Positions 52,367-60,839 of a stretch of DNA of 64,000 nt are shown piece by piece. Each line of letters starts with the position of its first letter. The first letter of the stretch is position 1. The position numbers and the translations under genes were made by a program. The notes beneath the pieces are model-generated. The model saw only the letters and a program-made list of their open reading frames with translations. It made no database searches and had not been told where the DNA came from. The stretch is from UBA6623 sp965238125 (lineage in GTDB: Bacteria > Acidobacteriota > Terriglobia > Bryobacterales > UBA6623), in assembly GCA_965238125.1 (NCBI GenBank), contig OZ250179.1:1302001-1366000 (forward strand). Direction: 5' to 3'.

Positions 52367-52816
52367 TTAGAAGCGCCCTCGGACCGAGGTTGCCCTCCGC
52401 GCCGAGCGCGCCGAAAAGGCGCCTTTTTCCAGTGCAATGGTCGGTGGGTCGTCGAAGACCACGCTGACGATGTCGAACCGCACGCAATCAAAGTCGACGC
52501 CCGCGCGTCTCGCGTAATCGGTCGCGCCTCGGATCAACCTTTGGCGCTTTTCGCGCCCGACCGCTTCCTCGGGTCGCCCGAAATCAACATTGGCGCGCGT
52601 CTTCACCTCGACGACCGCGAGTCGGTCGCCATCCCACGCCACAAGGTCGAGCTCCGCCTTGCCGCCTCGCGGACGGTAATTGCGCGCCACGACGGTATAA
52701 CCCGATCGCCGCAGGTAATCGTAGGCTAGGTCTTCTCCCCTCCGTGCGTCGCGGAGATGGGGCGGCCGGGCGCGGTCGGCGAGTGCCCGGAGCCGGTTCC
52801 GGAGTAGGCGAAACAC
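52367..52816 (-). CDS. YraN/UPF0102-family nuclease-like protein
   Basis: 149 residues. The restriction-endonuclease-like core is clear: RRGEDLAYDYLRRSGYTVVA, ARNYRPRGGKAELDLVAWDG (E-x-D) and LAVVEVKTRANVDFGRPEEA (E-x-K), matching the YraN family, whose exact role is unproven though DNA processing is suggested. The ORF ends in a basic tail. It lies 175 bp upstream of uppS on the same strand. Confidence 0.88.
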   Translation of the reverse strand: MFRLLRNRLRALADRARPPHLRDARRGEDLAYDYLRRSGYTVVARNYRPRGGKAELDLVAWDGDRLAVVEVKTRANVDFGRPEEAVGREKRQRLIRGATDYARRAGVDFDCVRFDIVSVVFDDPPTIALEKGAFSARSARRATSVRGRF

Positions 52817-52844
52817 AATCCTCCACCGGCAATGCCGTGTGGAC

Positions 52845-53381
52845 TCAATCTCGTCCCGCCGGCCTCTTCAGCATTTCGCTGCGGCAGCGCTGCGCTTCGT
52901 AGTCGGCAATGGCCAGTTCGGCTTCTTGATCAACCGCGCGTTGGCGCATGTATTGCTTGAAGCGGTCCTCACCCGAGAGCGCCTTCGCGCCGGTACTTTC
53001 GAGCAGATCCGCCAACGCCGTGTTTTGGTACTTGCGCACCCCGGCGGCCAACGAGTCGACCATCGGTCCGACCCGATCGAGCCACAAGAACGTGCTGATC
53101 GCCGCCGAGAGTTTTTCGGGTTTCCGAACCATCTCCCGCGCCGACAACGCCAAGTTGGCGACGTCGGCCCGCAGGGTTTCGTGCTGAGAGACGTAGATTT
53201 CCGGCGCCCCGTCTTGAATCCATTCCTTGGGCCGAATACGGGTCAGGATCTTTTCCACCGCCTGAGCGCTTTGATCCAGGTTCTCGGCAAACTCGACGAT
53301 CTCCCAACGTGGGATCGTTCCCTCCTGACCGAACGCCGAGCACAAGCCTCCAACAAGCACCAAAGCCACAACGGTTTTCAT
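52845..53381 (-). CDS. Exported protein of unknown function
   Basis: 178 residues with a Sec signal peptide (TVVALVLVGGLCSAFGQ). The mature protein is mostly helical, with conserved-looking segments WEIVEFAENLDQSAQAVEKI and ETLRADVANLALSAREMVRK and a charged C-terminus. I do not recognise a family. It is 28 bp upstream of yraN on the same strand, so it may be co-transcribed. A 16-bp perfect palindrome, TAGCCCGTACGGGCTA, lies at 53392-53407 just before its start and could be a regulator site. Confidence 0.7.
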   Translation of the reverse strand: MKTVVALVLVGGLCSAFGQEGTIPRWEIVEFAENLDQSAQAVEKILTRIRPKEWIQDGAPEIYVSQHETLRADVANLALSAREMVRKPEKLSAAISTFLWLDRVGPMVDSLAAGVRKYQNTALADLLESTGAKALSGEDRFKQYMRQRAVDQEAELAIADYEAQRCRSEMLKRPAGRD

Positions 53382-53391
53382 ATAGCCATCC

Positions 53392-53778
53392 TAGCCCGTA
53401 CGGGCTAACCTGTCCAACTCGAATCCCCTGTCAAGTGTATTGGTCGAGACGTTGCGGTGCCGAGCGAAGCCCCCGGCGAAATCCCAGGGCCGCGCGGGAG
53501 CGGCCGTCGGGACTCAACCCTTCCTACCGATGCTATCGGGCAATTTCATTTTCAGTCGCGACGTGAAGAATGGCCGGCCCCTCGGAAACAAACTGCCACT
53601 ATAATCCATCAAAATACGCCTAACATTTGTGATCATGAGCTTAAAGTTATCGATTATAAATGATTTCCCGTCCCCGCTGACCCTTGAATCCCCATCGACC
53701 TAATATAGAAAATTGACTCATTTGCTGCTTGATGCGGTAAACTTGTTGTCGGATACACGCTTGTTCGGAGATTTTTCT
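53392..53778. other. Intergenic region between divergent genes
   Basis: Starts with the palindrome TAGCCCGTACGGGCTA (53392-53407). The stretch 53600-53720 is markedly AT-rich and should hold the promoter of the TonB receptor gene. No gene is seen. Confidence 0.5.
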
Positions 53779-55803
53779 GTGAATCGATCCTACCCGCTCT
53801 TCGCAGCCCTGGCGTTGCTGTTCTCCCCTGCCCTTGCGGCGGCCGACTGCGTGGACGTTTTGGTCCGCGATCCCGAAGGCCTCCCCGTTCCCGGTGCGCG
53901 CGTCACGGCGTCCGCGCAAGCCGAACTGACCGATGCCGAGGGCAGCGCGCGATTATGCGGCCTTGGATCGGGTGCCGAGCCGGTGACCGTGCGCGCGGCG
54001 GGGTTTCAGCCGGCCGAGCAGTCTTCGGGGTCCGCGGCGGCCCGGCTGACATTCCAACTCGTCTTGCGCACGCGGGTCGAAACACCGATCGTAGTCACCG
54101 GGACGATCCAGCCCAGCGAGTTGGCGGAAATCAATCGCACCTTGGTCGTGCTGCCGGTCGACAACCCCAACGTCCCATCGTGGTCGTTTGCCGACCTGCT
54201 CAAACACGACACCTCGCTCGACCTGCGCGAGCGCGGCCCCGAGGGGACGCAGGCGGATCTTTCGATCCGCGGCTCGACGTTCGGTCAGGTCCTCGTGTTG
54301 GTCAACGGCATTCGCGTCAACGACAGTCAGAGCGGGCACCACAATATGGACCTGCCGTTGCCGCTCGAATCGGTTTCCCAAGTCGAGGTACTGCACGGCG
54401 CCGGGTCGACCCTCTACGGTTCAGACGCCATCGGCGGCGCGGTCAACTTCGTCACCAAGAAGCCCCAGGCGACCGAGCTCAAGCTGATGGTCGGCGGGGG
54501 TGATTTCGGTTGGCACCGTCAGGGGGTCGTCAGCGGATTCAAGATGGGCGATTGGAGTCAGCAGACGACATTTGAGCGCAATTTCTCGAGCGGCTTCCGG
54601 CCCGGGCGCGACTACCGCAACGTGTCGTTCTCGAGCGAGTCGTTCCTCGACAAGGATTTCGGTTCCACGACGGTGATGTTTGCGAAGAACGACCGCCCCT
54701 TCGGAGCCAACGGCTTCTACGGCCCTTGGGACTCGTGGGAACACACGGGCTCCACTTTCGTCGCCGCCTCGCAAACGATCGGCCGCGACCCCGGCCGTTT
54801 GCAGCATCGGTTCAGCTTTGCTTATCGCCGCCACACCGACAACTTCGTTCTCTTCCGGCATCGGCCCGAAATCTTCGAAAACCTCCACACGACCAACCAA
54901 TACCAGGGCAATTACTCGGTCCGAGGCGAGGTCAACGACAAGCTGACTTGGTCGGCCGGCGCGTCGCTGCTCTCGGAAGGAATCGACAGCACGAACCTGG
55001 GCCTGCGGCGGCGCGAACGCGCCTCGACCTTTTTCATGCTCAACCTGCGCCCGACCGAGCGACTGACTGTCGCCGTCGGCGTCCGCGAAGAGGTTTGGCA
55101 AAAGTGGCGCGGCGAAACCAGCCCGACGGTGTCACTCGGCTATTGGATCGGCAAGGGGTTCAAGATTCGCGGCCAAGCCGGACACGCCTATCGCATTCCC
55201 ACCTACACCGACCTCTACTACGAAGACCCCGTCAACAAGGGCAACGAAAACCTGCTGCCCGAAAACGTGTGGAATTACGAGGCCGGGGCCGACTGGTATT
55301 CCGATCACGGCACGAGCGTCTCACTGACCTGGTTTCAGCGCCAAGAGGACAATACGATCGACTGGGTGCGCGGCGCCGACGACCTGAAATTCCGCGCCCG
55401 TAATTTCGCCGAACTGACCTTTCACGGCGGAGAGGTGCAGGTCCGGCAACGGCTCGGCTCCGCCTCCGAGATCGGGTTCAACTACACCGTCATACGCGCC
55501 TCGAAAACGCCGACGCCGGGCATCACCTCGCGCTATGTGTTCAACTTCCCGCTCAACTCGGCAAGCGTTAGCTACAAGGGATCGCTCGGCAAGGGAATGG
55601 CCTTCACGACCCGCCTAGGTGCCTTCAATCGCAGTTGGCAATCGAGCAAAGCCCTCTGGGACGCCTCGCTGATGTACACCGAAGGCCGTTGGCATCCCTT
55701 CTTCCAGGTCTCCAACGTGCTCAACATGTACCACGAGGCGTTCCAGGGATTGTCGCAACCGGGCCGCTGGATTCGCGGCGGCGTTCGGCTCGACGTGTTC
55801 TAG
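53779..55803 (+). CDS. TonB-dependent outer-membrane receptor
   Basis: 674 residues from GTG 53779, which opens a Sec signal (SYPLFAALALLFSPALAAA). A small carboxypeptidase-like N-terminal domain (~25-105) is followed by the plug domain (VVTGTIQPSELAEINRTLVV, LSIRGSTFGQVLVLVNGIRV, VEVLHGAGSTLYGSDAIGGA) and a 22-strand barrel ending in an aromatic C-terminal strand (RWIRGGVRLDVF). The plug resembles BtuB/FepA-type receptors. The cargo is unknown; cobalamin is possible because a riboswitch-controlled receptor is convergent next door, but no riboswitch precedes this gene. An earlier TTG (53713) is in frame but would put 22 residues before the signal. Confidence 0.9.
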   Translation: MNRSYPLFAALALLFSPALAAADCVDVLVRDPEGLPVPGARVTASAQAELTDAEGSARLCGLGSGAEPVTVRAAGFQPAEQSSGSAAARLTFQLVLRTRVETPIVVTGTIQPSELAEINRTLVVLPVDNPNVPSWSFADLLKHDTSLDLRERGPEGTQADLSIRGSTFGQVLVLVNGIRVNDSQSGHHNMDLPLPLESVSQVEVLHGAGSTLYGSDAIGGAVNFVTKKPQATELKLMVGGGDFGWHRQGVVSGFKMGDWSQQTTFERNFSSGFRPGRDYRNVSFSSESFLDKDFGSTTVMFAKNDRPFGANGFYGPWDSWEHTGSTFVAASQTIGRDPGRLQHRFSFAYRRHTDNFVLFRHRPEIFENLHTTNQYQGNYSVRGEVNDKLTWSAGASLLSEGIDSTNLGLRRRERASTFFMLNLRPTERLTVAVGVREEVWQKWRGETSPTVSLGYWIGKGFKIRGQAGHAYRIPTYTDLYYEDPVNKGNENLLPENVWNYEAGADWYSDHGTSVSLTWFQRQEDNTIDWVRGADDLKFRARNFAELTFHGGEVQVRQRLGSASEIGFNYTVIRASKTPTPGITSRYVFNFPLNSASVSYKGSLGKGMAFTTRLGAFNRSWQSSKALWDASLMYTEGRWHPFFQVSNVLNMYHEAFQGLSQPGRWIRGGVRLDVF

Positions 55804-56038
55804 TCAGCGTGATCCGCGGGGGCGGACAGAGGCCCTGTTCCGACCAGGGAGCATGACTCGGTAGTGACGAACTCTCGTGTTTGTCCTAGTCCGCGGTTGA
55901 GACAAGCTCTCGGCTTGTCTCTCAGGTTCGGCCTCTTCGCAAGCTTCACAAGCTCGGTAGCCGCGCGAACGTCCCCGCAAGGCGAGCAATAGAAACCGAG
56001 GCGTGGACGGAAGTCCGCGCTTCTCCGCTTCTCGCCCC

Positions 56039-58477
56039 CTAAAAGCTGAACTTCAGCCCGCCGATCGCCCAAGCGCCCGGCGCCTCAAACCCGTTTTCGA
56101 AATAGCGCCGGTCAAAGAGATTTTCGCTTTTCCCGAACAGACGCAGTTCCCTGCCTCCCCCAACCGGAATCGCGTAAGTCGCCACCAAGTCCGCCTTGAC
56201 CGGACCGTCGAACACCAATCGCCGATTTGCGCCGAACAACGTCAGCGGGTAGTCGCCGGCGGCGAACAGGTCGAAGGTGATGTCAAAGCGCCGCCCGAAC
56301 CGCTGCGTGGCCGTCAGCGTGAACATGTGGTCGGAGAGCCCCAGCATCTTGAAGAAGTTCTCCCCCGCCACGGTCGGCGCGCGCGAGATGGAATCCGTGT
56401 AGGTGTAGGAAGCGGTCAAGCTCAGCGACGAACTCGGCGCCGCCGAGATGCTGAACTCCGCGCCCCGCGCCAATCCGCCGCCGGTATTGCGATAGCCGCC
56501 GAAACGCCCAAACGGGTCGACAACCGGGTCGATAATCCCGAAATCGAAGACGATGACTTCTTGCAGCGCCGTGTAGAAGTAAGTTCCACTCAATCGAAGT
56601 TTCGACCCGAACAGCCATTGATCAACACCCCCATCGGCCGCCAACGATCGCTCCGGCGCCAGCCTCGGATCACCCCAAAAACTCGCGAACCCTCCGAAAA
56701 ACGACGCCCCGAAACGCTCGAACGACGACGGCGAACGATAGGAGTTCCCGACGTGCGCCCGAACCTTCGTGTTGCTCGATCGGAAGAAGTACGCAATCGC
56801 GCCGTCGGCTGTGTAGGCGGTGCGTGGCGACAGCGAGTTCGCGCCGAGATAAGGATTGGCGTCACCGGTGAAGACGGGCTGATCGAGCGAGAAATTCTGC
56901 AGGCGTCCCGAAAGCCCGACTTGCAAGCGGCCGTCGACGAGGCGGATTTGGTCTTGGGCGAAAATCGAATGGCTGCTCTGTTCGGTAAGCCCGCTCGACT
57001 CGGGCCGTAACGCCGGGTCCGGGTTCTCGTCGGTATTGAAGTTGAAATACTCTTCGCGCTCGTATTCATAGCCGAAGCTGATCAGATTCGAGCCCAGGTT
57101 GTGGTCGGTACGGGCCGTGACCGTATCAATGCGGCCGTCGAAACGTCCGTCGCTGCTGAAAGCCGGGTCGAAGAAGCTGCGGCTGGCCGGCCCGTCGCGA
57201 AACGAGCGATTGGTATCCACTCCGTGGTAGCTGAGGCGATAGGAGCTGTGCGCGCTGAGCTCGTGCTGCAAAACCAACGCCCCCGCGAAGAAAGACGAAG
57301 CGCGGTGGCTGTCGGGGTCGTTGAAACCCTGCACGAAGGTGGCGCCGCCGGCTTGGAAAGGCTGCTCGAGCGCGAACCTATCCAGTTGATTCGAAGCTAG
57401 GCCCGTGGCTCGAACCGGCCCGCTCGTCGGATGGTTCGCCAAGACCAATGGATCGAACGTCGGCGATTCGTTTAAGGCTGAAAACGCGTCGGAGGCCCAT
57501 ACGCGCCCGCTCAGAGAAACCGACGGCCGAAAGCGATAGCGAACTGAACCCTGGCTACTGGTGTTGCGATAGGGGTCAAAGCCGTCCACGCCTTCGGTGA
57601 CGTTGACGTGCGCAATGCCGGCGCTGTAGACAAGGCGGTCGACGCCGCCCAGTCCGCCGCCGATTCTTGCCAGTCCGCGCGAGAATCCAAGCCCCCCGCC
57701 CTCAGCCGAAATTTCGCCGTGCGTGGGGCCGCCCCCGGTGCGCGAGGCGACATTAATCACTCCGCCCATCGCGTGCGAGCCGTAGATCGAAGAGCCCGAG
57801 CCCCGCAGAAATTCAACACGCTCGGTATCGACGACCAGCAGATTCTCGTAGAGAGACGTAGCGTCGCCTTGTAATCCGGCGGCATCGCGGAAACGCAGCC
57901 CGTCGATCAGCAGGGCGGTGTCTTGGTTGCGCAAGCCGCGTGTCTGAATCGAAGTCAACGCGCCGGGTCCGCCGCTTTGTTTCACGCGCACGCCGGGGAC
58001 ATTACGCACGGCTTCCGCCACGGCGTATTCCGCCCGGCGGCTGATCTCGCCGCCATCAATCGTGTCGGCTGCCTTGGCGACCTCTTGCAACGCGCGAGGC
58101 GTGCTCGAAGCCGTGACTTGGACCTCGGTCGGCGTGCCGCGAACCTTGAGTTGGATGTCTCGATTCGTGTCCTCAGCGGCGGGGATGGTGAGCAATTCCG
58201 ACGCCCCGAAAGTGGACGAGGCGTCCACGGCCTCGAGTAAATACTCGCCGGGCGCGACGTTGTTGAAGCGATAGACGCCCTCGGCGTCGGCACGGGTTGA
58301 AAGCGAACGAAAGCCGTTGCGCGGCCTCAACGTGACCGAGACGCCCGCTGCGGGTTCTCCTTGCGGAGCGCTGATTCGGCCGTGCAGAGCACCGGGTGAT
58401 TGTCCCAAAGCGGTTTGTCCCCAACTCAACAGAGAGACGAGAGAGAGAACGATCGAATAGGGAAGCAGAGATTTCAT
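56039..58477 (-). CDS. TonB-dependent receptor under cobalamin riboswitch control
   Basis: 812 residues from ATG 58477 (ribosome site AGGAAAGG). Signal peptide SIVLSLVSLLSWGQTALG, a CarboxypepD_reg-like domain (GRISAPQGEPAAGVSVTLRP, ADAEGVYRFNNVAPGEYLLE), plug (VQVTASSTPRALQEVAKAAD, IQTRGLRNQDTALLIDGLRF, VEFLRGSGSSIYGSHAMGGV) and a barrel ending GAWAIGGLKFSF. The upstream cobalamin riboswitch (58929-59106) with a terminator makes corrinoid uptake its probable job, as for BtuB. It would pass the vitamin to the periplasm using TonB energy; no btuCDF genes are in view. Expression should fall when cobalamin is plentiful. Confidence 0.9.
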   Translation of the reverse strand: MKSLLPYSIVLSLVSLLSWGQTALGQSPGALHGRISAPQGEPAAGVSVTLRPRNGFRSLSTRADAEGVYRFNNVAPGEYLLEAVDASSTFGASELLTIPAAEDTNRDIQLKVRGTPTEVQVTASSTPRALQEVAKAADTIDGGEISRRAEYAVAEAVRNVPGVRVKQSGGPGALTSIQTRGLRNQDTALLIDGLRFRDAAGLQGDATSLYENLLVVDTERVEFLRGSGSSIYGSHAMGGVINVASRTGGGPTHGEISAEGGGLGFSRGLARIGGGLGGVDRLVYSAGIAHVNVTEGVDGFDPYRNTSSQGSVRYRFRPSVSLSGRVWASDAFSALNESPTFDPLVLANHPTSGPVRATGLASNQLDRFALEQPFQAGGATFVQGFNDPDSHRASSFFAGALVLQHELSAHSSYRLSYHGVDTNRSFRDGPASRSFFDPAFSSDGRFDGRIDTVTARTDHNLGSNLISFGYEYEREEYFNFNTDENPDPALRPESSGLTEQSSHSIFAQDQIRLVDGRLQVGLSGRLQNFSLDQPVFTGDANPYLGANSLSPRTAYTADGAIAYFFRSSNTKVRAHVGNSYRSPSSFERFGASFFGGFASFWGDPRLAPERSLAADGGVDQWLFGSKLRLSGTYFYTALQEVIVFDFGIIDPVVDPFGRFGGYRNTGGGLARGAEFSISAAPSSSLSLTASYTYTDSISRAPTVAGENFFKMLGLSDHMFTLTATQRFGRRFDITFDLFAAGDYPLTLFGANRRLVFDGPVKADLVATYAIPVGGGRELRLFGKSENLFDRRYFENGFEAPGAWAIGGLKFSF

Positions 58478-58692
58478 GGTGGTAGTTACCTTTCCTCGTT
58501 GGCTAACCAAAAATGGAAGGCACGCTTGACTCGCGGAGAGTCGCTTCTCGGGTATGCCGCTCCGGACCCAACGGCTGGCCCGTAGGCCACCGCACGGATC
58601 CAAAGACGAGCGTCAAAACGGATGAGCCCTTTTGGGACGTGAGGGCGGGGAATCGAGGGGCAGCGCCCGGCGGGCCGTAGCAAAGGTCCTCA

Positions 58693-58780
58693 AGCGAAAA
58701 TGGGGACTGCCGGCCGATTTTCGCCCGTCGAGTCGTCTGTTTCGACCGCCGGTCGATCGCGAAAATCCGTGGCTGTACCC
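58693..58780 (+). repeat. Dispersed repeat family D, copy 2, inside the riboswitch leader
   Basis: GCGAAAATGGGGACTGCC to GAAAATCCGTGGCTGTACCC aligns with 48975-49062. GCGAAAAT (58693-58700) and ATTTTCGC (58717-58724) are inverted copies. It lies between the terminator and the receptor start. Confidence 0.7.
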
Positions 58781-58825
58781 TTTTTTCGCGTCGCCGGACT
58801 ACGACTACGCTACGGGTCGCCGCGC

Positions 58826-58857
58826 AAAAAAGCCCTCGCTCCCGCCGGGAACAAGGG
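58826..58857 (-). terminator. Intrinsic terminator of the cobalamin riboswitch
   Basis: On the minus strand GCCCTTGTTCCC-GGC-GGGAGCGAGGGC forms a 12-pair stem (with G-T wobbles) followed by TTTTTT. It lies 71 nt after the aptamer, so it is the likely expression platform. Confidence 0.85.
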
Positions 58858-58928
58858 CGATCACAGCCGAATCGGCTGCAAGGGCGCACATCCGTTGCCC
58901 GCGGAAAACGTGCCGACTATCTGCTTTA

Positions 58929-59106
58929 GGTAGGTCTCCTGGCTTACGGCTTCCGGCGACATCGAAATGCCGCCCTCGCTGCTCCCCAGCCTTCCCCGGC
59001 CGAATGCCGAGTGACTCAATGTTGGGGAACGGCTCGCCGTTCACAGTGGCGGGACCGCGCCGGACTTGCACCGGACTTCCCTGTTATGCCCACCTGGGCA
59101 CCTACA
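58929..59106 (-). ncRNA. Cobalamin (B12) riboswitch aptamer
   Basis: On the minus strand the conserved parts occur in order: TAGGTGCC at the 5' end, GGGAAGTCCGGTGCAAGTCC, CCCGCCACTGTGA, GAGTCACTCGG, GGGGAAGG, GATGTCGCCGGAAGCC and GTAAGCCAGGAGACCTACC (B12 box). The 5' and 3' ends pair as P1 (GTAGGT with ACCTAC). It precedes the TonB receptor gene at 56039-58477. Confidence 0.95.
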
Positions 59107-59440
59107 GCAGGGCCGCGTTGACGGCAACCAAAGCCGCCGTCCACACAGCTTCGAGCATAGCCGGGTAGATCGCCGTGAGTCAACCGAGGGGTAGTGGGGT
59201 CTGACCCCACTACCAGGGCACGATCGTGTGTCCACGATCGTGCCCCGCGGCCCGCCCCAGGCCCGCGAACGACCGGCTTGCCGGTCGTTCGCCCGGGCGG
59301 AGGTTGCGGGTTGGGACTGGGTCCGGCCCTTACGGACCGGCCCAGCATTAATTCGAGACGCGTGAACGGCGTTGGGAGGCTTTCTACTTCGACGCTTGTT
59401 CGAGCCAGCCGGGTGAAGATTCTTTATTCGGTGGCTGTCA
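59107..59440. repeat. Cluster of three perfect hairpins upstream of the riboswitch
   Basis: No gene. Three inverted repeats stand back to back: 59190-59214 (GGTAGTGGGGT, loop CTG, complement), 59216-59245 (GGGCACGATCGTG, loop TGTC, complement) and 59266-59291 (CGAACGACCGGC, loop TT, complement). All arms pair without mismatch and have different sequences. The riboswitch promoter should lie between 59107 and 59190. Confidence 0.8.
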
Positions 59441-59555
59441 CCGATCTCAACCGATCTCAAGTCGTCACCGATCTCACGTCACCGATCTCACGCCCCGATC
59501 TCATGTCCCGATCTCACCACCGATCTCATCACCGATCTCACGTTCACCGATCTCC
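59441..59555. repeat. Array of nine CCGATCTCA units
   Basis: CCGATCTCA occurs nine times (the last as CCGATCTCC) with spacers of 1-8 bp, often GTCA or ACCA-like. Too short and irregular for CRISPR. On the minus strand it would read as an EIG/REIGD-type repeat, but no gene frames it. Confidence 0.85.
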
Positions 59556-60218
59556 CGTCCGAGAAATCGTTCTAAGTTATTGATATCGTTTGGGATGCGA
59601 TCGAAAATTGGCTTCGTTTCGTCGAATTGGCTGGGGCTTCTGCTTGCACTCCTCCTTTGCGCCTTGCCTGTCTGCGATCTCCCCGCGGGGCTTGCCTGTA
59701 GAGCGGGCGGCGGGGACGGCCGCAGGTCTCGGCGAACTACCCGTTGCGCGGGTCCGAGTTTTACACGTCCAAGTTCTTGATATTGCATAGGTCTTACGCC
59801 TTGTTCTTTGTGTTCTTTGTGAGAATTGGCTTTGTTTCGTCGAAATCCTTCGCCGGGGACGGCCCCTCTCGTTCTTGCTCGCTTCACTCAGGCCGCGGGG
59901 CCAATGCGGAGAGCGAGCACTGAATTCGGCCTGGGCCTCATCTGGGTCGCGATCGCGGATCGTCAGGTCGGGGTACCTCTTTGGTGAAGATTCTTTATTT
60001 GAGCGCGGGCGCCCGGCGTTCTAGATCCGCTAAGTTATGGATTCAGCGGGACATGCGGGACATGGGATCGACCCTGGATTCGCGAAATTGGGTTCGTTTG
60101 GCAATGATTTTTCGGGCCGCTTCGTGGGCTTTTTTTGTCCTCCTTGGCCTGTCGCCAGCGAGCCTTGGCTCGGCCTCGCCGTGCTTAGGATAGCGGTAGT
60201 GTCAAGCCGATCTTGGCC
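59556..60218. other. Gene-free mosaic
   Basis: Contains low-information and repeat-like DNA; open frames are short and unlike any family. GGTGAAGATTCTTTATT occurs at 59412-59428 and again at 59982-59998 as a direct repeat about 570 bp apart. Confidence 0.5.
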
Positions 60219-60410
60219 GAGTTCGGGCTCCGTCCCCGAACTCCCGGAACTCCCGGGCTCGAACTCCCCGTCGTCCCCGAACTCCCCGTCCCCGAACTCC
60301 CCGCGAACTCCCCCCCGAACTCCCCCCGCGAGTTCGGGCTCCGTCCCCGAACTCCCCGCGAACTCCCCCCCGTCCCCGAACTCGTCCCCGAACTCCCCCC
60401 CACCCGCTTC
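60219..60410. repeat. Low-complexity array of CCCCGAACTCCCC units
   Basis: CGAACTCCC-type units recur more than ten times, with GAGTTCGGG-CTCCGT-CCCCGAACTC hairpins at 60219-60243 and 60329-60353. Strongly strand-asymmetric (C-rich on the plus strand). No credible gene. Confidence 0.8.
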
Positions 60411-60663
60411 GACAGGCGCCGATGAAAGTGCGCTCCCGCCGCCGGATCACAGCCGAACTTGGCGTTGTGTTCGTCCAAATACTGCTCGTCGAGATAGCGG
60501 TTCGCCGCCGCGTAATCGGCCAGGCCTGCCAGCCTCATCTTCTGGATCAGGGTCTTGATGCGTCCCGTGATGGCGCTCCAGATAACACCTTGGCGTAAAA
60601 CATTTCTAGGAGGAATGGTTTATGCCGTGACAGGAGACCTGTGGGCAAGAACAACGCATACGC

Positions 60664-60759
60664 TTCCTTCACGACCAGCAGAAACAAGAGGATTCCATGG
60701 CGGAGTTGTGTCGCCGCTACGGCATCCGTCGCCGCGTCGGTTACAAGTGGGTCGAACGA
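60664..60759 (+). pseudogene. N-terminal fragment of an IS481-type transposase
   Basis: The frame FLHDQQKQEDSMAELCRRYG then IRRRVGYKWVER matches residues ~15-50 of the transposase at 49183-50388 (DTMAALCRRYGLQRRIGYKW). The upstream bases GTAAAACATTTCTAGG resemble the same element's leader. Nothing of the catalytic core follows. Confidence 0.7.
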
Positions 60760-60839
60760 TCGAAATTCTGTCTAATGTGTTACCGACAGTAATCCTGGCG
60801 GCGGTATAATCTCACCGTCGAGGACGCCTGTCGGGCGCT

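Noticed and set aside
58632..59168. Open frame running across the riboswitch on the plus strand
   Set aside because: It lies opposite a strongly conserved aptamer and terminator and has no protein similarity.
59441..59555. Possible CRISPR array
   Set aside because: Units are 9 bp with spacers of 1-8 bp, far below CRISPR sizes, and no cas genes are present.
59501..59887. Minus-strand open frame with EIG repeats
   Set aside because: The repeats are the CCGATCTCA array; the rest is junk-like Arg/Pro-rich sequence.
60555..60809. Open frame over the IS481 fragment
   Set aside because: Similarity to the transposase is in a different frame; this one has none.
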